Positions 16,123-23,600 of a DNA stretch of 51,729 bases are shown here, one piece after another (the stretch's first letter is position 1; the number at the start of each line of letters is the position of its first letter). The stretch comes from a virus: IMG/VR virus record IMGVR_UViG_3300049893_000693, positions 1-51,729 of that record; one strand, given 5' to 3'. Below the pieces are notes generated by a model that was given only the letters and a program-made list of their open reading frames with translations, did no database searches and was not told the DNA's origin. The position numbers and the translations under genes are program-made.

Positions 16123-16915
16123 CCTATGGCGTCCACGATCAAGCACGCTGGGCGCCTATTTTCTTTGTGACTACCGTGCGGCTCTTGACCGCGCAATCTT
16201 CTATGGTGAAGCTGAAGCGATCGACGACGCGCAGGACACCAAGTATGCTGATTTCGGAACCCTCATACACTGGCGCACCCAGGAGCTAATCAATGCCCAC
16301 TTCGCGGAAGACGCAGAACCTCCAACTGCTGAACAATTTGAGTCGGCTTGTCAGTTGCATGGAGGGGACCCCGGAACTTGTCGAGATATGGTTGAACGCG
16401 TCGCTGAACGCGCTGCTCTCAGACTTGCAGGACTTGGACTCTCATGGGATGCTGAGACCCACTGGAAATCCGCCGACCTCACTGGACACATCGACTTCCT
16501 TAGTACCGACCGCGACGTAATCGTTGACCTCAAAACAACCTCGCGTAAGCCGACTCACAACCGAATCAAACCCTCACACCTGATCCAGATGGTGGCCTAT
16601 TGGTTACTCACGGATCGGACACCCACGAAAGGCTATGTCCTCTATGTTGACGCTCAGAAGTCCGCTTGGAGTCTCCTTTGTCCACTCGATTATGGAAGCG
16701 ATGGGGTACAAAATCTTGCCCAACAAGTCCAAGAGTATCTCGCGTATCTGCGGTCCCCCCGGCTTTCGGCGGCTTGTGTCCCGCGACTCGGCGCCCACTG
16801 CTCCGAAGAGTTCTGTCCCCATCGTGCTCGCTGTAAGGATTACTACGTCCCACCACCCGGCGATTTAGACGAGACCAAAGACCGTATCCCATCCCTCCTA
16901 TGCCAAGGACTGTAG
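16112..16915 (+). CDS. PD-(D/E)XK exonuclease, Cas4/RecB-like
   Basis: A 267-residue nuclease. GHIDFL (D128) and VDLKTT (D139, K141) are the PD-(D/E)XK core, with Q159 in a following helix (HLIQMVAYW) as in RecB-type nucleases, and H53 as the upstream conserved residue. A Cys near the N terminus (C19) and three near the C terminus (C230, C235, C241 in HCSEEFCPHRARC) match the four-cysteine arrangement that holds the Fe-S cluster of Cas4-type exonucleases. It would degrade DNA ends in phage recombination or host DNA breakdown. No CRISPR genes accompany it. Confidence 0.85.
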   Translation: MPDNLWRPRSSTLGAYFLCDYRAALDRAIFYGEAEAIDDAQDTKYADFGTLIHWRTQELINAHFAEDAEPPTAEQFESACQLHGGDPGTCRDMVERVAERAALRLAGLGLSWDAETHWKSADLTGHIDFLSTDRDVIVDLKTTSRKPTHNRIKPSHLIQMVAYWLLTDRTPTKGYVLYVDAQKSAWSLLCPLDYGSDGVQNLAQQVQEYLAYLRSPRLSAACVPRLGAHCSEEFCPHRARCKDYYVPPPGDLDETKDRIPSLLCQGL

Positions 16916-16916
16916 A

Positions 16917-17138
16917 ATGCCAGACAACCTTACTCACCTCATCGAACTGCTCGCTATCGCCTACACTGGCGATCCCGAGTGGATGGACATGATGCACGAA
17001 CAGCGCCAGGAGGTCCTGCGTAAGATGACGCGGGCCTTTGAGGCGCTGCAAACGTATGTGATGTCACTCCCCGAGACCGCTTTCGACCCTGTAACTCAAG
17101 CCACTACTCCAACCCCCGAGGACCCTCCACATGCCTAA
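16917..17138 (+). CDS. hypothetical protein, 73 aa
   Basis: Starts one base after the nuclease stop and overlaps the next gene by eight bases. The product MPDNLTHLIELLAIAYTGDP continues with an acidic/Met-rich helix and a Pro/Thr tail. No family recognised; translation is probably coupled to the nuclease. Confidence 0.6.
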   Translation: MPDNLTHLIELLAIAYTGDPEWMDMMHEQRQEVLRKMTRAFEALQTYVMSLPETAFDPVTQATTPTPEDPPHA

Positions 17139-17328
17139 GCGCCTTACAATCTACATGACGGACGAAGACGTTATGAAACTAGATCATCTTCAGGCTACTA
17201 CGCACTTGAAGCCGTCCCAGCTTATCCGCATGGCGCTGGCGGCACTGCCCCAGTATATCGAAGCCGCAACGGTTCCAGTTCCCGAAGCCGCAACGGTTCC
17301 AGTTCCCGAAGCCGTGGTGGAGGAATGA
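17131..17328 (+). CDS. ribbon-helix-helix-like small protein with repeated tail
   Basis: 65 residues. The N-terminal 45 (MPKRLTIYMTDEDVMKLDHL, then KPSQLIRMALAAL) fit the ribbon-helix-helix pattern: a basic beta strand, a helix, a turn, a second helix. Such proteins are dimeric DNA-binding regulators. The C-terminal tail is two copies of EAATVPVP, encoded by an exact 24-base tandem repeat. It may be a phage transcription regulator; the target is unknown. Confidence 0.65.
   Translation: MPKRLTIYMTDEDVMKLDHLQATTHLKPSQLIRMALAALPQYIEAATVPVPEAATVPVPEAVVEE
17260..17307 (+). repeat. 24-bp tandem direct repeat (two copies)
   Basis: Two identical 24-base units (17260-17283, 17284-17307) followed by a partial third (GAAGCCG). 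Each encodes EAATVPVP in the tail of the ribbon-helix-helix protein. The unit length is a multiple of three, so copy number could change without breaking the frame. Confidence 0.9.
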
Positions 17329-17329
17329 C

Positions 17330-17911
17330 ATGGACCATCCAGAGTTTAAGGGGTGGCCGTCTATCCAGCGGCTCTCCTCTGAAACCATGTATATCACGGA
17401 GAAAATAGATGGGACAAACGGTATTATTCACGTATCAGAATCCGGGACGGTACTCGCTGGTTCACGGAATAGATGGCTGTCGCAGCCGGATGGATCACCA
17501 CCATCCAGTAAATCGGACGATAATTTTGGTTTTGCCCAATGGGTCTACGAGAATACAGACGGTTTGCGAAGACTTGGACCAGGGTATCATTACGGAGAAT
17601 GGTACGGTTCAGGTATCCAACGTCGATACGGGTTATCGACGCGACAGTGGTGCAACTTTGCGTATTATAGAACGGACAGTGACGTGGTTTGGCAACAGGT
17701 TCCACTTCTTTACTCAGGCCCTTTCTCGCCCGAGGCCATCACTGAATGCGTGGAACGGCTCAGATCCACTGGGTCCGTCCTTGTACCAGGATTCATGGAC
17801 CCCGAGGGAGTAGTCGTAACCTTCAAGCATATTCCAGGCAAGTTCAAGAAGTTCTGCAAGAATGACGCGCTCCACAAGTTCCAGCAGGCGGATGCATGCC
17901 AAACACCCTAG
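17330..17911 (+). CDS. RNA-ligase-like nucleotidyltransferase
   Basis: A 193-residue protein with the motifs of covalent nucleotidyltransferases: motif I EKIDGTN (K25 would carry AMP), a following SRNRW (45-49), motif III GEWYG (89-93), motif IV EGVVV (159-163) and motif V KFK (171-173). The KIDGT spelling and small size resemble Rnl2-type phage RNA ligases rather than DNA ligases. It lacks a separate C-terminal domain, so it is a minimal version. It would seal RNA ends, for example tRNA cut by a host defence nuclease. It begins just after the ribbon-helix-helix gene. The next gene starts inside its end. Confidence 0.8.
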   Translation: MDHPEFKGWPSIQRLSSETMYITEKIDGTNGIIHVSESGTVLAGSRNRWLSQPDGSPPSSKSDDNFGFAQWVYENTDGLRRLGPGYHYGEWYGSGIQRRYGLSTRQWCNFAYYRTDSDVVWQQVPLLYSGPFSPEAITECVERLRSTGSVLVPGFMDPEGVVVTFKHIPGKFKKFCKNDALHKFQQADACQTP

Positions 17912-18435
17912 ACCATGAAGTATGGATCGGAGTTGTGGGGTATGAAGGACGATACTCCGTATCGAACTTAGGTAATGTACGCCGCGAGAACCATACTATC
18001 GTACGCCGCGACGGCGTACCGCAGAGTTACTCTCAGCGACCAATGCTTCCGGTTATCCGAGAGGATGGTAGGTATGATGTCGTAATTGGTGGGCGTAGGC
18101 AGCGTATAGCCCATTTAGTTGCTCGCGCTTTTCTCGGCCCGCGCCCGAATGGGTATGTAGTTAGTCATAAGGATGGGAACAAAACGAATGATAGGTTGAC
18201 AAATCTAGCCTATATGTCTAAATCACAAAACCAGACTAATGTCGCGGATGGCCTACATAAACATAATACTTCTGGCTATCGTGGTATTACTTTTAGTAAA
18301 GGGCAGAACATCTGGCGCGGGGTCGTTGTGGTAGAAGGTAAACGATACGGCAAATCAAGTGTAAACAAAGAGGTCGTAATAGCGTGGCGTAAACATATGG
18401 AACAAAAATACCGACTAGACCAGAGGATAGCATGA
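17896..18435 (+). CDS. HNH homing-type endonuclease (NUMOD4-HNH-AP2)
   Basis: A 179-residue modular endonuclease. The N terminus has the NUMOD4 pattern (GYEGRYSVSNLGNVRR), the centre the HNH motif (HLVARAFLG, VSHKDGNKTNDRLTNLAYMS), and the C terminus an AP2-like DNA-binding module (TSGYRGITF ... WRGVVVVEGKRYGKSS). Such genes are mobile within phage genomes and cut DNA at a recognition site to spread. It overlaps the RNA-ligase-like gene by 16 bases and the phosphoesterase by four, so it is neatly built into the operon. Confidence 0.87.
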   Translation: MPNTLDHEVWIGVVGYEGRYSVSNLGNVRRENHTIVRRDGVPQSYSQRPMLPVIREDGRYDVVIGGRRQRIAHLVARAFLGPRPNGYVVSHKDGNKTNDRLTNLAYMSKSQNQTNVADGLHKHNTSGYRGITFSKGQNIWRGVVVVEGKRYGKSSVNKEVVIAWRKHMEQKYRLDQRIA

Positions 18436-19136
18436 AACCAACCCTACTGATCTCCGATCTGCACCAGCCGCATACACACCCGGACGCTTTAGCCTTCTTA
18501 TGTAAGGTACGCGATACGTATCGAACAACCCAAACTATTTGTCTAGGAGATGAGGCAGATGGCCACGCCATATCTTTTCATACTCCAAACCCGGATCTAC
18601 GCTCACCAGGAGACGAACTAGAAGCCGCAAAGCAGGGGTTACGTAAGTTTCACGCAGAGTTTCCTCGCATGCGCTTATGTGAATCAAATCACGGTTCTCT
18701 GTACTATCGTCGGGCGATTGAGCACGGATTACCTCGCGCAGTCCTACGCAATTACGAGGAAATCTACGGTCTGCGCGGATGGAGTTGGCACCACGAAATT
18801 GTCGAAACCGTTGGTGATGGTATTCCGATTGTATTACGTCATCAATTCGGTTCTAACACAAAAACAGCTTTAGCCCGAGCGGGAGGAACCTGCATTGTAC
18901 AAGCACATTACCACTCTTCGGCAGATTGCGTATGGTATAACAGTCCTCGTGGCCGTCTGTTTGGCCTTACAGTTGGGTGTCTTATTGACTCTGCTGGCCT
19001 TGCCTTTGCTTACAATCGTCTCGATCTGGCGCGGCCTATCCTCGGTTGCGGCGTCATTGTGGACGGGCTGCCGATATTTGTTCCGATGTGGTTGACCAGC
19101 CGGGGTCGCTGGACCGGGCGGGTAAGCCATGCTTAA
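18432..19136 (+). CDS. calcineurin-like metallophosphoesterase
   Basis: A 234-residue protein with the two-metal phosphoesterase signature: SDLH (D9, H11), GDEAD (G39-D43), SNH (N86, H87) and a later AHYH. The family removes or hydrolyses phosphates from nucleic-acid ends, nucleotides or proteins. Close linkage to an RNA-ligase-like gene suggests, but does not prove, a role in trimming or healing RNA ends. ATGA overlap with the HNH gene. Confidence 0.83.
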   Translation: MKPTLLISDLHQPHTHPDALAFLCKVRDTYRTTQTICLGDEADGHAISFHTPNPDLRSPGDELEAAKQGLRKFHAEFPRMRLCESNHGSLYYRRAIEHGLPRAVLRNYEEIYGLRGWSWHHEIVETVGDGIPIVLRHQFGSNTKTALARAGGTCIVQAHYHSSADCVWYNSPRGRLFGLTVGCLIDSAGLAFAYNRLDLARPILGCGVIVDGLPIFVPMWLTSRGRWTGRVSHA

Positions 19137-19329
19137 CCTGCTGGACCGAGCGCCAGAGGACGATGAGGATACCTTCATCCGCCAGTCTATGGATATGTCA
19201 CGCCGCGTAGACTGGTATGTGTTCACCTGTTATCTTAGCAATCGTCGAGTAGTTGTATACTCCAGGACCAACCTGTGTCCGATCAGGTGTGACAAGTTCG
19301 ATTCCATGCTCCTAACAGCGTCGAGGTAA
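19129..19329 (+). CDS. hypothetical protein, 66 aa
   Basis: Overlaps the phosphoesterase by eight bases. The product (MLNLLDRAPEDDEDTFIRQS...) has an acidic N terminus and a beta-rich centre (DWYVFTCYLSNRRVVVYSRT). No family recognised. It is followed directly by a tiny membrane peptide gene. Confidence 0.6.
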   Translation: MLNLLDRAPEDDEDTFIRQSMDMSRRVDWYVFTCYLSNRRVVVYSRTNLCPIRCDKFDSMLLTASR

Positions 19330-19330
19330 T

Positions 19331-19432
19331 ATGGACGATCGTTTCCTTTTCATGTGTGGTTTAGTCCTGGTTCTCCTAGCTATCATCTACACTCCACCCC
19401 CTTCACCACCCCCATCCATGAGGCCCTCATGA
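19331..19432 (+). CDS. small membrane peptide, 33 aa
   Basis: ATG 19331 follows CGAGGTAAT, and the stop overlaps the next start. The product MDDRFLFMCGLVLVLLAIIY forms one membrane helix (about residues 5-20) followed by a Pro-rich tail (TPPPSPPPSM). Small phage membrane peptides like this are usually of unknown function. It is supported by the ribosome site, the ATGA overlap and the clear hydrophobic segment. Confidence 0.5.
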   Translation: MDDRFLFMCGLVLVLLAIIYTPPPSPPPSMRPS

Positions 19433-19653
19433 ATAAAGATCGCATCGTAGACCGCAAAAAGCAGGTTGGTGGCAATCATTACAATAAGTATAAGATCCAA
19501 CCGTGGGATGTGATATTGGCTTATAAACTAGATTATTTCGAGGGCAACACGCTCAAGTACCTGTTACGTCATAAGGCCAACAGACTGGAGGACCTAAAGA
19601 AGGCTGCCCACTACTTAGAGCAGGCCATATACAACCTAGAGGCCACGAAATAA
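19429..19653 (+). CDS. DUF3310 protein
   Basis: 74 residues from ATG 19429; a longer frame from 19354 would only read the membrane-peptide gene out of frame. The product carries the DUF3310 pattern: KQVGGNHYNKYKIQPWDVI, then DYFEGNTLKYLLRH and EDLKKAAHYLE. The family is widespread in tailed phages near nucleotide-metabolism and replication genes, and its biochemical role is not settled. Overlaps the next gene by one base. Confidence 0.88.
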   Translation: MNKDRIVDRKKQVGGNHYNKYKIQPWDVILAYKLDYFEGNTLKYLLRHKANRLEDLKKAAHYLEQAIYNLEATK

Positions 19654-20096
19654 TGCCCTTCAAGACCCCCGAAGAGCGTAAAGCGTACCAGCGCGCATAC
19701 TACAAAACCCATGCCGCTCGATATCGAGCCGCCGCGAGGGCTAGATACCAGCTAGAACGTGAAGGTAAAATCTCATACGTACGCGACTGGGTAGCGCGCA
19801 ACCGCGATAGAGTGCGTAAAACTTCCCTTAACTCGTATCTGAAACGGACATATGGTATCTCATATGAGGACTACCACGCACGGTTGGAAGCACAGGGGCA
19901 TAAATGCGCCATCTGTGGGGTTCATGCCGACGATCTGTGGAGCAAACACCGCCGCCTAGTCGTAGACCATAATCATGCCACGGGACTCGTGCGCTCGTTA
20001 CTGTGCCAGCAATGTAATACAGTGATAGGGATGGCGCGCGAGTCGCCGAGCGTTTTAACTAGTGCCATAACCTATTTGACCACGGAGCGCAAATGA
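19653..20096 (+). CDS. endonuclease VII-like Holliday junction nuclease
   Basis: A 147-residue protein with the T4 gp49 (endonuclease VII) pattern: a basic helical N terminus, then YGISYEDYHARL, C85AIC88, DHNH (105-108), VRSLLCQQCN (C118, C121). The four cysteines bind structural zinc and the DHNH is the His-Me finger active site. The enzyme resolves branched DNA before or during packaging. The terminal A of the previous stop is the first base of its ATG (TAATG). Confidence 0.9.
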   Translation: MPFKTPEERKAYQRAYYKTHAARYRAAARARYQLEREGKISYVRDWVARNRDRVRKTSLNSYLKRTYGISYEDYHARLEAQGHKCAICGVHADDLWSKHRRLVVDHNHATGLVRSLLCQQCNTVIGMARESPSVLTSAITYLTTERK

Positions 20097-20266
20097 ATAT
20101 ACACATATATGTAAGTTCAACCCCGATTAGTCCTCCAAATGACGATTGGGTAAGGTTCAATTTCCCTGAGACTAGACCTCTTCCATCCGCTAATTGGATG
20201 GGCGAGGTCTTATCTAGTGCTATAGATATACTCTTGGAGACCAAAAGTGTCGATACTAGCCATTGA
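20093..20266 (+). CDS. hypothetical protein, 57 aa
   Basis: ATGA overlap with the endonuclease VII gene; ends inside the following gene. The product begins MNIHIYVSSTPISPPNDDWV and ends with a short helix. No family recognised. The overlap at both ends suggests coupled translation. Confidence 0.55.
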   Translation: MNIHIYVSSTPISPPNDDWVRFNFPETRPLPSANWMGEVLSSAIDILLETKSVDTSH

Positions 20267-20684
20267 CTGTGACTTCAAGAAGCACTACGCGGTGGACACG
20301 ACCGGGTTGGTTTGGTTAAAGGCGTCGGACAACTGGGGCGCTCCATACCACGAATGGAGCCATTTCGACGCGATTCTATTTGAAATAGCTTCGCCAGTAG
20401 ATTATACCCCAGATGGTAACAAAGCCATCGCGTATAACAAACGGAAATGGACCATCTGGAACGTGGCTCAGGCCGTCCATCTGGCAGATGTCAATTCATG
20501 CCGCAATTTCCTGGTCGCCTCCTCCTCCCAATGGACCAAGGGCTACGACCTCAAGACGCGGCACCATATGGCTGGGTGCAAGCAGAAACAGAAGGATCTG
20601 CGCGAATGCGAAGCGATGATTTGGTTCTACAAGCAGGACCCAAGTGCCTGGGTCCCGCTACCGCAGTACTTATCCGCGCTTTAA
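20247..20684 (+). CDS. RuvC/RNase H-fold nuclease-like protein
   Basis: Starts with GTG at 20247 behind TTGGAGACC. The product has an RNase H-fold layout: SILAIDCDFKKHYAV (first strand, D7), DAILFEIASP (Glu on a central strand) and a C-terminal helix DLRECEAMIWF carrying acidic residues, as in RuvC-type resolvases. Length (145) also fits. It is the last plus-strand gene and would act on branched DNA; a second branch nuclease (endonuclease VII) is just upstream. The assignment rests on motif layout only. Confidence 0.6.
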   Translation: MSILAIDCDFKKHYAVDTTGLVWLKASDNWGAPYHEWSHFDAILFEIASPVDYTPDGNKAIAYNKRKWTIWNVAQAVHLADVNSCRNFLVASSSQWTKGYDLKTRHHMAGCKQKQKDLRECEAMIWFYKQDPSAWVPLPQYLSAL

Positions 20685-23600
20685 TCGACCATATCGGCCA
20701 GACTCTCCAGCCACATATCCTGTAGGCGGATCTGGCGCATCGCAGTAGGTCCAAGGGTTGCGCGTAGTGCGCGTTCGGCTGCCCAGCGTTCGTCACTGTC
20801 CTCACCGCCCTTGAGTTTGTCCAACAAGCGGCGGTCGAGGATGGCATTACGCAAATCCGCCGTATCTTTGTCCAGCTTGAACAGCATACGTGTGGCATCG
20901 CTAATAGCTTTTCGGCGAGCCGTGCCGTCTTTATTCTTGGCTGCGATGATTATACGTTTAGCCGCTTTGCTGACTTCGCTCAATTCGCCCATTCCGCCAG
21001 TCAATGGCCGACTCATCATATCAGGATTCTTCTCGGCCCATTTATAGAAGCTATTGGTTGCCATCCGGCGATTAGGGTCTTCTCCGATCGCCGCTGACCA
21101 GCCCAGCATATCCCGCATAGCTCCAGCGGCCGGAGTCTGATTGATCAACATACCACGACGACCTAGGACCGCGTCATAGAATCCATCATCTTCAATCGCA
21201 CCGTAGGTCTTTACTAGATCCGCAACCTTAGCACCAGGATAGCTCAGTGCCCTAATAGCATCTTCGGCCGTGAGTTTACCCGGCTTTCTAGCCGCGCCGA
21301 TCGTGTCCAGAGCCGCTTGCATAGACCCGCCAACAAAGGCTCGCCATGCGGTCTCATACACAAAGTTATCAAGATTTTCTACCTTCTGCTTAACTCCAGT
21401 CGTACCCCCACGCAGGAAGGCCAGCGCCGTGACAGTTGCCGCGCCTCCAAGGCCGAGTCCGGCGACCTTAGATAGCAGATTGGCGGCATGTCCAGTTGCT
21501 TCCCATCCCTCCCCCCGATTCATGGCCGAGACAAAGTTGTCGGTCATACGGACGAAGTTGCGCATCTGTTGTTCAGCGAATGAGGCAAACGCTGGCCCAT
21601 ATTTACGCAGCAGGCCGTATCGCTGCAAGAGACCTTGGGACGCTTTACTCGCTCCTTCACTGGTAGTAGCTTCTACGACCTTCCTAGCAAGTAAGCCCAC
21701 ATCTGATTGCTTGATCTGGCCGTCTAACATACGCATAGCCTCAGCTTCAGAGAAGCCGAGATTCTTCAGGCGGGCCATCTCGTACTTAGATCCCCGCAAC
21801 TTCCCACTTGCCATAGTCGCTGCGTAGTCCACTGCCGCGTTTGCCGCAGTGAGCGCCGAGAAGCGATTCATACTAATCTTGTGTGACATCGTACGTATAA
21901 GATTAGCCGCGACGTTCGCCGCCGAGCCACCAAGATCGACCATATCAACGGGCAGCGCCCCAATCTTTTCAGCCGCTTGACCTGATGCCCTGTATTCAGT
22001 GATCGCTTGGACTAACCCCTTAGCGAGACTCTTAGCCGGAACAGACCCAGCGTGGCCTAACACTCCAAGTGTATTACCTATGCCGCTTAACGACAGATTC
22101 AACGCTCGACCTGGAATAGTCAGAGCATTATTAAACTTATCCAGCAGTTTAGGCGTCTGCACTCCCAAGTCCCGGCCATGCAGCGACTGGAAAGCCTTAT
22201 GAATTGCCGCGCTCGCCGTGGAACCAATTTCTGCGTCTTCAAACCGCTCCATACTGGAGGGGTCCCAGGCTTTACCAAACTCCTTAATGAAGGCGATACG
22301 ATTAGCGGCGCCTCCTGTTACTTTACGGATATACGACGGTAGGTTTAGGTCCAACACCGGAATATGCTTGCCATTAACGTAGATGTCGGATGGAAACCAC
22401 TTGAAGACACGCGTCATTTCCATGGCGTCGCGTTTGATCATTGCATCACTAGCTGAGTGCCCGATCTGTTGAATCTGATCCATCCAGGCTTTGATCGCCT
22501 CGGGGTTCTCGCCATGGCGTTCCAGGGCCTTAGCAAATATCTCGCGTGTGCCCTTAGTATTCTGCAAAGCCGAAACAAACTCGTCAGTGACAAAGCGGTT
22601 AAAGCCCCGTCCACCTTCATATCCCTTAAATGTGCCTCCAAGCACTTTCTCTACCCCAGCTTTGCGCGCCCAATCACCTGTCAGTTTGTTGACAGCGTGT
22701 ATGGCTTTTACCGCTCCAGCCAGGAACGGCGAAAGCCCCGTGGTATTCCCCGTATCCAGCGCATGAAGTAAGGGACTACGTACTGCTGCCGTAGCTTTAG
22801 TCTCGATTAATTGATTATGATTGGAGGGCAACGATGCCCGCCGAACCTCTTTTGCTTTGACTAAGTTAAGGCCCGTAGATACATCTCGAATAGCCTTACT
22901 CACGGTTTCGCCCGCTTCTCCTTGCAGGCGAGACGATTCCATCTCCGTTTTGCGGATACGTTCGGCGGTCTTGGTAGCCCCAAGAGACTTCACCTGTTCC
23001 CAAGCAGATTTTACCGGACGTGTGAGGAACCCCCACGGTTTGGTTACAGTTTCGGGCGGTAGACCAGCGTGCATCTCAAGTTCCGCCCGCGCCAATCTTT
23101 CCTGTTCGGCTTGCCACGCTGCCGCGTCTTCAGCGGTTCCAGCGGGAGCGACCTCTTTCGGCGTATTCGCCTCAGCCGCCGCGCGGGCGCGTTCAGTTTC
23201 GCGCAGTCTGATTTGTTCGGCGGCGTCGTGCGTAGCCTGTGGCGTATCCACGACCTCTTCATCGAGCTTCGCCGCCATCTCTTCCTGCGCCTGCTTGGCT
23301 TTAACATCTTCCCGAGCACTACGTTCGAGGTCACTAAGACTAACGTCGCCCTCAGCCGTCGCTACAGTGTCATAGGTTTGTTTCAGTTTACGAGTAGCAC
23401 TATTACCTTGTCCGACGATTCTGGATATGGCATTCTCCAGTTTGCCGAGTTTGTCTATTGCTACTGGATCTCCTCTATCCGCGCGCGCCCGCAACTTCCC
23501 AGCCTTCTCGTACAAAGATATAAGCTGCTTTTCTTCAACTGGATTGAGGGGACCCCGTTCGACCTCTTGTGGTCCTTTAGGTTGAATGCCTTTCTTGCGT

